Source: Hypericibacter sp049323455
GTDB taxonomy: Bacteria; Pseudomonadota; Alphaproteobacteria; Dongiales; Dongiaceae
Direction: 5' to 3'
DNA: 64,000 nt
Assembly (NCBI GenBank): GCA_049323455.1
Contig: JBMONF010000038.1
Location: 186,001 to 250,000 of the forward strand
Below the pieces are notes generated by a model. That model was given only the letters and a program-made list of their open reading frames with translations, had not been told where the DNA came from and did not search any database. Positions 37,469 to 47,754 of the stretch are shown one piece after another (within the stretch, counting starts at the first letter, position 1; each line of letters opens with the position of its first letter). A program made the translations under genes and the position numbers.

Positions 37469-37816
37469 CTAGGCGGCGCGCGGCGCGTCGGTCTTGCCTC
37501 CGGCGAATTTTCTGCGTTTGCGCACGCCGGTCGTATCTGTACTGGCGGACAGCTTGAGACCGAGCGCCTGAACGACGCGAAGAACCGTCGCCAGCTCCGG
37601 ATTGCCTTCCAGGCTGAGCGCCTTATACAGGCTCTCTCGACCCAGCCCGGTCGCCTTTGCCAACGTCGTCATGCCGCGCCTGCGCGCCACGGCCCCCAAC
37701 GCATGGGCCACATAGGCGGCGTCGCCGGTCTCGAGCGCTTCGGATAGATATGCGGCCGCGTCCTCGTCGGTCTCGAGGAACACCGCAACGTCGAATTTCC
37801 GCGTTTTGACTGCCAT
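37469..37816 (-). CDS. Putative addiction-module antidote (XRE-type)
   Basis: 115 aa. Helix-turn-helix protein of the HigA2/putative addiction-module antidote type: VAHALGAVARRRGMTTLAKA, TGLGRESLYKALSLEGNPEL, TVLRVVQALGLKL. Basic C-terminus RKRRKFAGGK. Encoded 5 bp after its toxin partner. ATG 37816 chosen because the family typically starts with a basic MAVKTRKFD-like stretch. Confidence 0.88.
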   Translation of the reverse strand: MAVKTRKFDVAVFLETDEDAAAYLSEALETGDAAYVAHALGAVARRRGMTTLAKATGLGRESLYKALSLEGNPELATVLRVVQALGLKLSASTDTTGVRKRRKFAGGKTDAPRAA

Positions 37817-37821
37817 TGCTT

Positions 37822-38118
37822 CTACTCCTGCAACTCGCGAGCCATCTTCTTGGCCGCTTCGATATCGCGGAATTGCGTCCGCTTGTCGCCACCGCACAAC
37901 AGAACGATGACGACGCTGCTCCGCTCGATGAAATAGACCCGATATCCGGGGCCAAAATGGATACGCAGCTCCTTCACGCCTTCGCCGACCACCCGTACGT
38001 CGCCGAAGTGCCCGGCCGCGAGGCGATCGATCCGCTTGGCGATGGTGAGCTTGGCCACGCGATCCTTGAGGCGCGAGATCCAGCGGGCGAAGGTCTCCGT
38101 CTGCCTGATCTCGACCAT
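37822..38118 (-). CDS. RelE/ParE-superfamily toxin (HigB-like, Gp49 group)
   Basis: 98 aa. Compact toxin fold: EIRQTETFARWISRLKDRVA, LAAGHFGDVRVVGEGVKELR, FGPGYRVYFIE and VIVLLCGGDKRTQ match the group annotated as addiction-module killer proteins. Expected to cleave mRNA at the ribosome or inhibit gyrase; the group does not decide. An imperfect palindrome lies 10 bp upstream of the start. Confidence 0.9.
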   Translation of the reverse strand: MVEIRQTETFARWISRLKDRVAKLTIAKRIDRLAAGHFGDVRVVGEGVKELRIHFGPGYRVYFIERSSVVIVLLCGGDKRTQFRDIEAAKKMARELQE

Positions 38119-38128
38119 AGAGCCGATA

Positions 38129-38144
38129 GTATCCTATAGAATAC
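38129..38144. promoter_or_regulatory. Palindromic operator candidate of the second toxin-antitoxin pair
   Basis: GTATCCTATAGAATAC, 7 of 8 positions paired, in an AT-rich pocket 10 bp before the toxin ATG. It probably overlaps the promoter and would be bound by the antitoxin. Confidence 0.55.
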
Positions 38145-38274
38145 ATTTGGGATCAAGCCGCCTTACTCCCTCGGGTGCCTCATCCACCCCATCCCCCGTC
38201 GCCGCTCCGCCTTGCACACCCTCGCCCCGCCCGGCTAAATGCCGAGCCAAGTCATCGGGCGAAAGGGAAGAGCC

Positions 38275-39081
38275 ATGTCCGACCTCAAGATCGGCGTCGT
38301 GGGCGCGGCCGGGCGCATGGGGCGCATGCTCATCGCCACCGTCGCCGCCACGCCCGGCTGCGCCATCGCCGGCGGCACCGAGCGGCCGGGCAGCCCGGCG
38401 CTGGGCCAGGACCTGGGGAGGCTCGCCGGCATCGAGCCCCTCGGCATCGCGCTCGGGGACGATCCGGACGCGCTCTTCGCCGCTTCGGACGCGGTGCTCG
38501 ATTTCACCGCCCCCTCGGCCACCGCCAGCCATGCGGCGCTCGCGGCCAAGCATGGCCGCGCCCACGTCATCGGCACCACGGGGCTCGAAGCGCCCGAGCT
38601 CGCCACCGTCGAGGCGGCGGCCCGCAAAGCGCCGATCGTGCTCGCGCCCAATATGAGCCTCGGCGTCAATCTGGCGCTGCTGCTGGTGGAGCAGGTGGCG
38701 AAGGCGCTCGATCCCGACTGGGACATCGAGATTCTCGAGATGCATCACCGCCACAAGGTCGATGCGCCCTCGGGCACCGCGCTGGGGCTGGGGCGCGCCG
38801 CCGCCAAGGGCCGCGGCGTCGGGTTGGAAGATGTCTCCCAGCGCGTGCGGGACGGCATCACCGGCCCGCGCAAGGCGGGCGATATCGGCTTCGCCACGCT
38901 CCGGGGCGGCGACGTGGTGGGCGAGCATCGCGTGATCTTCGCTGCCGAGGGCGAGCGGCTCGAGATCGCCCATGTCGCCACCTCGCGCGCCATTTTCGCG
39001 CGCGGTGCCATCAAGGCCGCGCTGTGGACCCGCGGCAAGCCGCCCGGGCTCTACGGCATGAAGGACGTGCTGGGGCTGTGA
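38275..39081 (+). CDS. dapB: 4-hydroxy-tetrahydrodipicolinate reductase
   Basis: 268 aa. Lysine and diaminopimelate pathway, NAD(P)H-dependent. N-terminal dinucleotide motif VVGAAGRMGRM, HVIGTTGLE, LAPNMSLGVNL and the active site EMHHRHKVDAPSGTA (catalytic H and K). ATG 38275 has AGGGAAG upstream and gives the standard length. The stop overlaps the next gene's GTG (GTGA). Confidence 0.96.
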   Translation: MSDLKIGVVGAAGRMGRMLIATVAATPGCAIAGGTERPGSPALGQDLGRLAGIEPLGIALGDDPDALFAASDAVLDFTAPSATASHAALAAKHGRAHVIGTTGLEAPELATVEAAARKAPIVLAPNMSLGVNLALLLVEQVAKALDPDWDIEILEMHHRHKVDAPSGTALGLGRAAAKGRGVGLEDVSQRVRDGITGPRKAGDIGFATLRGGDVVGEHRVIFAAEGERLEIAHVATSRAIFARGAIKAALWTRGKPPGLYGMKDVLGL

Positions 39082-39848
39082 GTGCCAAGCTCTTCGATCT
39101 CGCCGGCCGGGTGGCGATCGTCACGGGCGGGGCCAGCGGCATCGGGCTCGGCATGGCCGAAGGGCTGGCCGAGGCGGGCGCGGCCGTCCTGCTCGCGGGG
39201 CGCAACCGTGCCAAGGGCGAGGCCGCGGCGGCGGCGCTCAGCGCCAATGGTGCCCGCGCGGCCTTCGTCGCGGCCGACGTGACCGACGCGGCCCAGTGCC
39301 GGGCCATGGTCGCGGCGGCGGTGGCGCGCTGCGGCCGGCTCGACATCCTCGTCAACAATGCCGGCACGAACATCCGCAAGATGCCGGAGGCCTACACGGC
39401 CGCGGAGTGGCACCAGGTGATGGACACCAACCTCACCGGCGCCTTCCTGGCGAGCCAAGCCGCCTATCCCGAGTTGTGCCGGGCGGGCGGCGGCAAGATC
39501 GTCAATATCGGCTCGATGATGTCGATCTTCGGCGCTTCCTTCGCCGCGCCTTACGCGGCGAGCAAAGGCGGCATCGTGCAGCTCACCAAGGCGCTCGCCA
39601 CCGCCTGGGCCAAGGACAGGATCCAGGTCAACGCCGTGCTGCCGGGCTGGATCGACACCGAGCTGTCGCGCGAGGCGCGCCGGCAGGTCGAGGGCCTCGA
39701 AGCGCGCGTCCAGGCCCGCACCCCGGCCGGGCGCTGGGGCGTGCCCGCCGATCTCGCCGGTGTGGCCGTGTTCCTGGCGGCCCCGGCCTCGGACTTCGTC
39801 ACCGGCGCCGCCATCCCGGTCGACGGCGGCTATTCGGTGCAGGGCTGA
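39078..39848 (+). CDS. Short-chain dehydrogenase/reductase (glucose/gluconate dehydrogenase-like)
   Basis: 256 aa SDR. Cofactor motif TGGASGIGLGMAE, NNAG in LVNNAGTN, catalytic Ser in GSMMSIFGASF, YxxxK in YAASKGG, and C-terminal GWIDTELS plus DGGYSVQG. Resembles gluconate 5-dehydrogenase and 2-deoxy-D-gluconate 3-dehydrogenase groups; substrate not certain. GTG start at 39078 overlaps dapB by 4 bp, so it is coupled to it. Confidence 0.88.
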   Translation: MSAKLFDLAGRVAIVTGGASGIGLGMAEGLAEAGAAVLLAGRNRAKGEAAAAALSANGARAAFVAADVTDAAQCRAMVAAAVARCGRLDILVNNAGTNIRKMPEAYTAAEWHQVMDTNLTGAFLASQAAYPELCRAGGGKIVNIGSMMSIFGASFAAPYAASKGGIVQLTKALATAWAKDRIQVNAVLPGWIDTELSREARRQVEGLEARVQARTPAGRWGVPADLAGVAVFLAAPASDFVTGAAIPVDGGYSVQG

Positions 39849-39854
39849 ACCGCC

Positions 39855-40397
39855 TTACTGCCGCAGGCTCGCCAGCGCCGCCTTGAGCGCGTTGGCGAAA
39901 TCGAGCCGCTCGGCCGGCGAGAGGAAGCGCCCGATCACCAGCGCCTTCCCATGCGAGCGCAGCGTCAGCGGCGTGTCGGGTTCGATCGGCTCGTCGAGCT
40001 GCACCCGGAGCCAATAGGGCTGGAAGCTCCAGCGCTGCACCCGGCCGCGCACATCGTGGCGCTCGACCGTCAGTGCCTCGCGGGTGAGCCTGACCCGCTC
40101 GAACTCGCGGGCGCTGCGGTAGTTGAGCCGGAACAGGGCGTAGAACAGTCCCACCTCGACCACGCCGAAGCCGCTCACCGGCCAAGCGCCGATGGTGAGA
40201 AAGGCGACGCCGCCCATGAAGCCGACGGCACCCACCAGCGTCATCAGGATGGCGAAGCCCGCCGGCGGCAGGCTGCGGAAGGGGGTGAGCACCGCGTCGA
40301 ACAGCACGGGTTCGCCGACCGCGCCTTCGGCAATGTGGCTCCGCCTGTCCGAGGCGCCGGCCGCATCGGGTGCGGGGTGTTCAGACGTGCTGCTCAT
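39855..40397 (-). CDS. DUF2244 integral membrane protein
   Basis: 180 aa. Two membrane helices (FAILMTLVGAVGFMGGVAFL and GFGVVEVGLFYALFRL) followed by a cytosolic domain with TREALTVERHDVRGRVQ and YWLRVQLDEP, matching DUF2244. Family of unknown function, common in alphaproteobacteria, often next to nth. ATG 40397, no clear ribosome site. Convergent with the SDR (6 bp) and divergent from nth. Confidence 0.85.
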   Translation of the reverse strand: MSSTSEHPAPDAAGASDRRSHIAEGAVGEPVLFDAVLTPFRSLPPAGFAILMTLVGAVGFMGGVAFLTIGAWPVSGFGVVEVGLFYALFRLNYRSAREFERVRLTREALTVERHDVRGRVQRWSFQPYWLRVQLDEPIEPDTPLTLRSHGKALVIGRFLSPAERLDFANALKAALASLRQ

Positions 40398-40550
40398 GAA
40401 AATGACTATAGGACGCAAGAAGCGATCCCGCAAAGTGACGCAATCATGACGAACCGCTCCGCGCGGGGCCACCCTGGGCGGTTCGCGCCCCACCTCCCGG
40501 CCGCTCCGCCCGCCTGATATAGAAGGGGCGGCCTTGGGGGAGGACAGTCC

Positions 40551-41306
40551 GTGAAATCCGAGCAAGTCGAGGAATTGTTCCGCCGGCTCGAAGCCAAGAT
40601 GCCCATCCCCCGCGGCGAGCTCGACTTCATCAATCCCTTCACGCTGCTGGTGGCGGTCGTGCTCTCGGCCCAGGCGACCGATGCCGGCGTGAACAAGGCG
40701 ACCGAGCCCCTGTTCAAGGTGGCGGACACGCCGCAGAAGATGCTGGCCTTGGGCGAGGAGGGCCTGAAGCGCTACATCCGCTCGATCGGCCTCTTCAACA
40801 CCAAGGCCAAGCACATCATCAAGCTCTCCGAGATCCTGGTGCGAGAGCATGGCGGCGAAGTGCCGCGCGCGCGCGAGAAGCTCGAGGCCATGCCGGGGGT
40901 CGGCCGCAAGACCGCCAATGTGGTGCTCAACACCGCCTTCGGCGAGCCCACCATCGCGGTCGATACCCACATCTTCCGGCTTGCCAACCGCACCGGGCTC
41001 GCCCCCGGCAAGACCCCGCGCCAGGTCGAGGACCGCCTCATGAAGGTGGTGCCGGCGCGCTACCGCCTTCATGCCCATCACTGGCTGATCCTGCACGGCC
41101 GCTATGTGTGCAAGGCGATGAAGCCCGACTGCCCGAACTGCGTGATCCGGGACCTGTGCGCCTTCAAGAACAAGACCGCCGCCGAGGCGGCGGGCAAGGC
41201 CGGGTTATCCAGGCCAAAGGCGGCCAGGGCGGGCGCCCGCGGGCGCCCAAGAAGCGCCAATGGGGCGAAGGGCCAGGGTTCGAAAAAGCCCGTGAAGGGG
41301 CGCTGA
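40551..41306 (+). CDS. nth: Endonuclease III
   Basis: 251 aa. Base-excision DNA glycosylase/AP lyase for oxidised pyrimidines. HhH motif LEAMPGVGRKTANVVLN with catalytic K120, catalytic D138 in IAVDTHIFRLANR, and the 4Fe-4S cluster C187-x6-C194-x2-C197-x5-C203. GTG start with GGGGAGGA upstream. The tail (about 215-251) is a basic Ala/Gly/Lys-rich extension absent from E. coli Nth. Confidence 0.96.
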   Translation: MKSEQVEELFRRLEAKMPIPRGELDFINPFTLLVAVVLSAQATDAGVNKATEPLFKVADTPQKMLALGEEGLKRYIRSIGLFNTKAKHIIKLSEILVREHGGEVPRAREKLEAMPGVGRKTANVVLNTAFGEPTIAVDTHIFRLANRTGLAPGKTPRQVEDRLMKVVPARYRLHAHHWLILHGRYVCKAMKPDCPNCVIRDLCAFKNKTAAEAAGKAGLSRPKAARAGARGRPRSANGAKGQGSKKPVKGR

Positions 41307-41328
41307 TCCCGCGCCCTTGGAAAGCGGC

Positions 41329-41853
41329 TCAGCTCGTCGGCAGCTCGCGCCGCTCGGCCATGAGCGCCGTGACGCAGCGGGCGGCGGCAAAATTCGCGGC
41401 GGAGCGGTCGCGCGCCTCGAGATAGGCGACGCGCAGGCCCGCCGCCCCTCCTTGGGCTTCTTGCGGATAGAGATAGAGATCGAGCACGCAGGCCCGGGCC
41501 CTGTATTGCCAGACCTCGGCGCCGGTTTCGTCGCGCACCATCTGCGGCTGGCCCAAGAGGCTTTGCAGCTCGTCGGGCGAAAGCCCCACCACGTCCTTGT
41601 CGTCGGCCGGCTCGGCAGGCGCCGCCGGCGCGACCGAAGACGCGGCGCTGCGCTCGGTCGAACTCGAGGCCGGTGCCGGAGGGGTCGGCGCCGTCGCGGC
41701 CTGCGCCGGGGCACCGTCCGCGCCATCGCGGCTCGCAGCCGCCGTCGGCGGCATGCGCGTGGCACAGCCCGCCAGCAGAGCGGCCAGGGCGCCCGCCACG
41801 GCGACCCCCGTTATCCTATTGATCTTCCACATATGATCGGTCGCTGCCGGCAT
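41329..41853 (-). CDS. Lipoprotein of unknown function
   Basis: 174 aa. Lipobox LLAGC with C30, a long Pro/Ala/Ser-rich linker (about 31-85), then a small globular region LSPDELQSLLGQPQMVRDE, WQYRARACVLDLYLYP and ARCVTALMAERRE; the two cysteines may pair. Such SmpA/OmlA-like folds resemble outer-membrane assembly accessory proteins, but no family is certain. The ATG at 41853 has GGGGAG upstream; the ATG at 41832 is the alternative. Convergent with nth. Confidence 0.7.
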   Translation of the reverse strand: MPAATDHMWKINRITGVAVAGALAALLAGCATRMPPTAAASRDGADGAPAQAATAPTPPAPASSSTERSAASSVAPAAPAEPADDKDVVGLSPDELQSLLGQPQMVRDETGAEVWQYRARACVLDLYLYPQEAQGGAAGLRVAYLEARDRSAANFAAARCVTALMAERRELPTS

Positions 41854-41984
41854 CCCGGCTCCCCGCGGCAGACCGTCGTCTTCCCGTTTTTCGCGCGCCC
41901 AGCGTCCCGGTCACGCGAGCGTCTTCGCCCGGCAACCTTATGACACGATCGTTATCGATTCGTCACCGGGTTCACGGCGTTATC

Positions 41985-41996
41985 GGAAAATTTTCC
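41985..41996. promoter_or_regulatory. GGAAAATTTTCC palindrome upstream of the lipoprotein gene
   Basis: Perfect 12-bp palindrome in an AT-rich patch of the 202-bp gap between the CysZ-like gene and the lipoprotein gene. Could be a regulator site; a weak promoter-like GTGACG/CATAAG pair lies just downstream on the minus strand. No regulator assigned. Confidence 0.35.
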
Positions 41997-42055
41997 TATA
42001 AGTCGCGCGATCTCGGGACCGCTGCCGCGCCTCTTGCAGAACCGAGCGGCGCGGA

Positions 42056-42745
42056 TCAGACCCGGGCCGGCGCCGACGCTCCCGTCATGGCCAGGGACAG
42101 ATGCAGCATGAAGGCGGTGGCCAGCACCGGGGCGATCAGGTTCAGGAACGGCACCGTCAGGAGAAAAGCGATGGCGACGCCCGCCAGCACGATGCGGCCC
42201 TGATGGGCGCGGCGCAGCTTGGCCACCGTCGCGGCATCGAGCCGGCGCGCGGCCACCTGCTCGAAATACTCCCGCCCCAGGAGATAGCCGTTCACCCCGT
42301 AGAACAGCGCGGCATAGGCCGGCGGGAACCAGAACAGCAGGACATAGAGCGGCAGCAGGAGCAGGTTGAGGCCGAGCGCCACGGCGGCGAAGGCGAGCGT
42401 CTGGCGCAAGATCTCGCCCCAGGGCTGCGCGCGGGCGGGCGGCAGCCCGGGATAGCGGCGGCGCTCCACCGCCGCGGCCACCTCGTCGAGGAAGAGGCCG
42501 AGCGTGCCGGTGACGGCGGCCGGGAACAGCAGCCAGGCCAGCACCATCACGCCGAAGCCGGCGGCGAACTCCACCACGGTGTCGAGCCAGCCGATCTGGA
42601 AATCGGCCAGCCAGGCGGCGAGCCACCAGAGCAGGACGGCAAGCCCGATCAGGACGGCCAGCGCCAGGCCGAGGCTCTTCCAGAGCACCCGCCGGACGGC
42701 CGGGTCTCCCAGGTCGGCGAAGGCGGCGAGGAGGGCTTTGACCAT
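42056..42745 (-). CDS. EI24-domain (CysZ-like) membrane protein
   Basis: 229 aa with about four to five hydrophobic segments (for example SLGLALAVLIGLAVLLWWLA and LGLNLLLLPLYVLLFWFP) and the EI24 pattern FLDEVAAAVERRRYPGLP, FYGVNGYLLGREYFE. CysZ in enterobacteria is a sulfate channel; alphaproteobacterial members are usually named only EI24-domain proteins, so a sulfate role is an inference. ATG 42745 selected, the longer start at 42793 has no family support. Confidence 0.82.
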   Translation of the reverse strand: MVKALLAAFADLGDPAVRRVLWKSLGLALAVLIGLAVLLWWLAAWLADFQIGWLDTVVEFAAGFGVMVLAWLLFPAAVTGTLGLFLDEVAAAVERRRYPGLPPARAQPWGEILRQTLAFAAVALGLNLLLLPLYVLLFWFPPAYAALFYGVNGYLLGREYFEQVAARRLDAATVAKLRRAHQGRIVLAGVAIAFLLTVPFLNLIAPVLATAFMLHLSLAMTGASAPARV

Positions 42746-42917
42746 GGGGCGGCGGGCCTTTCCGGAAAAGGGGCGATGACCGTCGCCGGTCATTTAGCCG
42801 GCCGCCGGTAGGGCGATCAACTTGGTTTTTCAAGGTGTTGGGCGAAGGCGCCGGCGCTCGCTCGAGCGCCGCTGGCAGCCGGGAACCCGCAGGCCCCGCA
42901 CCGGCCAGCGACTGTGC

Positions 42918-42945
42918 TTGTGAAGCCGGGCTTGCCCGCTATACT
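42918..42945 (+). promoter_or_regulatory. Probable sigma-70 promoter upstream of the PfkB-family kinase
   Basis: TTGTGA (42918-42923), 16-bp spacer, TATACT (42940-42945). The kinase start is 308 bp further on, with a repeat element between, so the leader would include the repeat. Confidence 0.45.
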
Positions 42946-43060
42946 CCCCCGCGCGCCGCCCTAGGGCCGGTTCGGCCAAGCGTCACGGACCCTCGGGCGG
43001 CGCCAGCTTTTTCAGGCGAAAGTTCGAGGCCGTGGCCCTTGCAAAGCGGGCGATGGCGCT

Positions 43061-43206
43061 TAGAGCGGATTTCGTTTGGTTGGAATCACAACCGCCGTCG
43101 TTCCCGCGAAAGCGGGAACCCAGGGGCAAGTGACGAGTGGCTGCCCTGGGCCCCCGCCTTCGCGGGGGCGACGAAGGGATGCTCGATTCAAACGGGACAT
43201 GCTCTA
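43061..43206. repeat. Complete REPIN-like element with inverted terminal ends
   Basis: Ends TAGAGC (43061-43066) and GCTCTA (43201-43206) are inverted copies. Inside are GTTCCCGC-GAAA-GCGGGAAC (43100-43119) and GCCCCCGC-CTTC-GCGGGGGC (43150-43169), head to head, plus the GATTC/GAATC tail motifs on each side. This is the most complete copy in the window and fills most of the 507-bp gap before the PfkB kinase; the rest holds only the promoter-like site at 42918. Confidence 0.85.
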
Positions 43207-43252
43207 GAGGATGAGGGGGCGGCGCGGGCTCGCCCGCATCGAGGATCGTGTC

Positions 43253-44257
43253 ATGGCAGCAGCGCAGGCTTCGGGCGACATCGACGTGCTCGGCATCGGC
43301 AACGCGATCGTGGACGTGCTCAGCCACGCCGACGACGGCTTCCTCGATCGCTGCGGGCTGATCAAGGGCAGCATGCGGCTCATCGCCGCCGACGAAGCGG
43401 ACCTCCTCTACCGCGCCGCCGGCCCCGCGCTCGAAGCCTCCGGCGGCTCGGTCGCCAACACGGTGGCGGGGCTGGCCATGCTGGGCGCGCGCGCGGGCTT
43501 CATCGGCAAGGTCTCGAACGACCAGTTCGGCGGCGTCTTCCGCCACGACATCAAGTCGCTCGGCATCCATTTCGACACCTTGCCAGCGAACCGGGGCGCA
43601 CCGACCGCGCGTTGCCTCGTCTTCGTCACCCCGGACGGCCAGCGCACCATGTGCACTTATCTCGGTGCCTGCCTCGAGCTGACCGAGGAGGATATCGACG
43701 AGGCCCTTGTGGCACGCGCCAAGATTACCTATCTCGAAGGCTATCTCTGGGATCCGCCGCACGCCAAGCTCGCCTTCCTCAAGGCGGCCGAGACGGCGCA
43801 CCGCGCCGGCCGTCTGGTCAGCTTGAGCCTGTCCGATCCCTTCTGCGTCGACCGCCACCGCGCGGAGCTGCAGCAGCTGGTCGAGAACCATATCGACATC
43901 CTGTTCGCCAACGAGCACGAGATCTGCTCGCTCTGGCAGGTCGAGGATTTCGACGAGGCGCTGCAGGCCACGCGCGGGAAGGCCCAGGTCGCGGCCTTGA
44001 CCCGCAGCGAAAAGGGCTCGGTCGTGCTGGCCGGCGACGAGGTCCACATCATCGATCCCGTCCCGGTCTCGCGGGTCGTCGATAGCACCGGGGCCGGCGA
44101 CCAGTATGCCGCGGGCTTCCTCTACGGCCTCGTCACCGGCCGCTCGCTTGCCGGCTGCGGGCGGCTCGCCAGCCACGCCGCGGCCGAGGTGATCCAGCAT
44201 CTGGGCGGCCGGCCGGAAGTGCCCTTGGCCGAGCAGGTGCTGGCCGATTTCGTCTGA
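43253..44257 (+). CDS. PfkB-family carbohydrate kinase, adenosine kinase-like
   Basis: 334 aa. PfkB ribokinase fold: DIDVLGIGNAIVDVLSHADD, SGGSVANTVAGLAMLG, GKVSNDQFGGVF, and the C-terminal anion hole/catalytic base DSTGAGDQYAAGFLYG. Overall pattern, including CTYLGACLEL and EGYLWDPPHAK, matches proteins annotated as adenosine kinases in alphaproteobacteria, which would salvage adenosine to AMP. ATG 43253 has GAGGA upstream. A ribokinase-type substrate cannot be excluded. Confidence 0.88.
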   Translation: MAAAQASGDIDVLGIGNAIVDVLSHADDGFLDRCGLIKGSMRLIAADEADLLYRAAGPALEASGGSVANTVAGLAMLGARAGFIGKVSNDQFGGVFRHDIKSLGIHFDTLPANRGAPTARCLVFVTPDGQRTMCTYLGACLELTEEDIDEALVARAKITYLEGYLWDPPHAKLAFLKAAETAHRAGRLVSLSLSDPFCVDRHRAELQQLVENHIDILFANEHEICSLWQVEDFDEALQATRGKAQVAALTRSEKGSVVLAGDEVHIIDPVPVSRVVDSTGAGDQYAAGFLYGLVTGRSLAGCGRLASHAAAEVIQHLGGRPEVPLAEQVLADFV

Positions 44258-44279
44258 CAAGGATTCTTGAAACTCGCCC

Positions 44280-46121
<1,842 letters not shown>

Positions 46122-46209
46122 GCGGGAGGGCCGGCCGGCCGTTTGGCGGCTCGCGGACGGCCGCCGGCTCGGGCATAGTCGACATCGTCGAATCGGAGCG
46201 GGCTCGACA

Positions 46210-46307
46210 CCCCCTCACCCCTCCCTCTCCCCCAAGGCTTTGGGGGAGAGGGTTGTGGAGGCTTGGCGAGGCGACAGCCCGAGCCTAGCCGAAGCTGGGT
46301 GAGGGGG
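46210..46307. repeat. Nested inverted repeat downstream of typA (terminator-like)
   Basis: Inner perfect 13-bp stem CCCTCTCCCCCAA (46223-46235), loop GGCT, TTGGGGGAGAGGG (46240-46252). Outer perfect 11-bp arms CCCCCTCACCC (46210-46220) and GGGTGAGGGGG (46297-46307). The inner stem could terminate typA transcription. A different sequence family from the CGTCA-type repeats. Confidence 0.85.
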
Positions 46308-46344
46308 ACCCGCTCAATTCCGGGAGCGAGCTGGAAGGCGGGCG

Positions 46345-47652
46345 ATGACCGACACGGCCCAACCGCGGCGAGGCTGGCGCGAGGCGATCGCGGTCTATCT
46401 CGACCGGCGCATGATCGTCATCCTGCTGATGGGCTTCTCGAGCGGCCTGCCGCTGCTGCTCTCCTCGGCGACACTCTCCTACTGGCTCGCCAAGGTCGGC
46501 GTGGACAAGACCGCGATCGGCCTCTTCGCCCTGGTCGGCGCGCCCTACACCTTCAAGTTCCTGTGGGCGCCGATCGTGGATCAGCTCCGCCTGCCGGTTC
46601 TGACGCGCCTGCTCGGCCGGCGGCGCGGCTGGGCGCTCCTGACCCAGATCGGGCTCGTGGTCGCGATCCTGGGCATGGCCGCGACCGATCCCGCGATCGA
46701 GCCCTGGTGGACCGCGCTGGCGGCCCTCGTGATCGCCTTCTGCTCGGCGACGCAGGACATCGCCATCGACGCCTACCGCATCGAGATCCTGAGCGAGCGC
46801 GAGCAGGGGGCGGGTGCCGCCGCCACGCAGGCCGGCTATCGCGGCGGCCTCATCGTCGCCGGTGCGCTGGCCATCGCCGCCTCGGACTGGGTCGGCTGGC
46901 CCATCATCTTCGCCGGCCTGGCCGCGGCAGTCGGCATCGGCATGCTGGCCGTGCTGGTCGCCCCCGAGCCGGCGCCCCCTTCCGACTGGCGGGCCGCGGC
47001 GCGCGCGCCGATCGGCCGGCAGATCCGCCACGCCGTGATCACGCCGCTCCTCGAATTCTTCACCCGCAGCGGCATCACGGCCGCGCTGGTCATCCTCGGC
47101 TTCGTCTTCTTCTACAAGTTCGGCGACGCCATCGGCGGCGTGATGGCCAATCCCTTCTATGTCGAGATGGGCTTCTCGGGCGCCGAGATCGCCGCGGCCT
47201 CCAAGGTCTTCGGCGTGGCGGCCTCGCTCCTGGGGGCGATCGCTGGCGGCGCACTGGTGGCACGCCTCGGCCTCTTCCGCGCGCTGCTCCTGGGCGGCAT
47301 CGCCCAGGCGCTCACCAATCTGCTGTTCGCCTGGCTGGCCACGCGCGGCCACGATTTCCCGGGCCTGTTCCTCGCCATCGGCGCCGACAATTTCGCGGGC
47401 GGGCTGGGCTCCGCCGCCTTCGTCGCCTATCTCTCGAGCCTCTGCAACACCGCCTTCACCGGCACCCAGTATGCGCTGCTGACCTCCTTCATGGCGGCGG
47501 GCCGCACGGTTCTGGCCGCGGGCTCGGGCTGGCTGGCGACCACCCTCAGCTGGGCGCCCTTCTTCGCCGTCACCACGCTGCTCGCCGTGCCGGGCCTGCT
47601 GCTGCTGCTCTGGCTGACGCGGCTCTTTCCGGCCAGGGCCGGGCGCGATTGA
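46345..47652 (+). CDS. AmpG-like MFS transporter
   Basis: 435 aa, about 12 membrane helices. RMIVILLMGFSSGLPLLLSS at the N-terminus, KFLWAPIVDQ after helix 2, ATQDIAIDAYRIEIL and the central GVMANPFYVEMGFS are features of AmpG muropeptide permeases. It would import anhydromuropeptides from periplasm for peptidoglycan recycling. Standing alone between typA and a macro-domain gene, with no amp or nagZ gene nearby. Confidence 0.87.
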   Translation: MTDTAQPRRGWREAIAVYLDRRMIVILLMGFSSGLPLLLSSATLSYWLAKVGVDKTAIGLFALVGAPYTFKFLWAPIVDQLRLPVLTRLLGRRRGWALLTQIGLVVAILGMAATDPAIEPWWTALAALVIAFCSATQDIAIDAYRIEILSEREQGAGAAATQAGYRGGLIVAGALAIAASDWVGWPIIFAGLAAAVGIGMLAVLVAPEPAPPSDWRAAARAPIGRQIRHAVITPLLEFFTRSGITAALVILGFVFFYKFGDAIGGVMANPFYVEMGFSGAEIAAASKVFGVAASLLGAIAGGALVARLGLFRALLLGGIAQALTNLLFAWLATRGHDFPGLFLAIGADNFAGGLGSAAFVAYLSSLCNTAFTGTQYALLTSFMAAGRTVLAAGSGWLATTLSWAPFFAVTTLLAVPGLLLLLWLTRLFPARAGRD

Positions 47653-47754
47653 CGCCGTCCGCCCGGGGGCTACCCTTGAAGCGCTCGGCATACAGGCGGC
47701 CATGATCATTTCCTGCGCGATACCGCCCGTTGCCTCTAACGGAGGCGCGGCACC

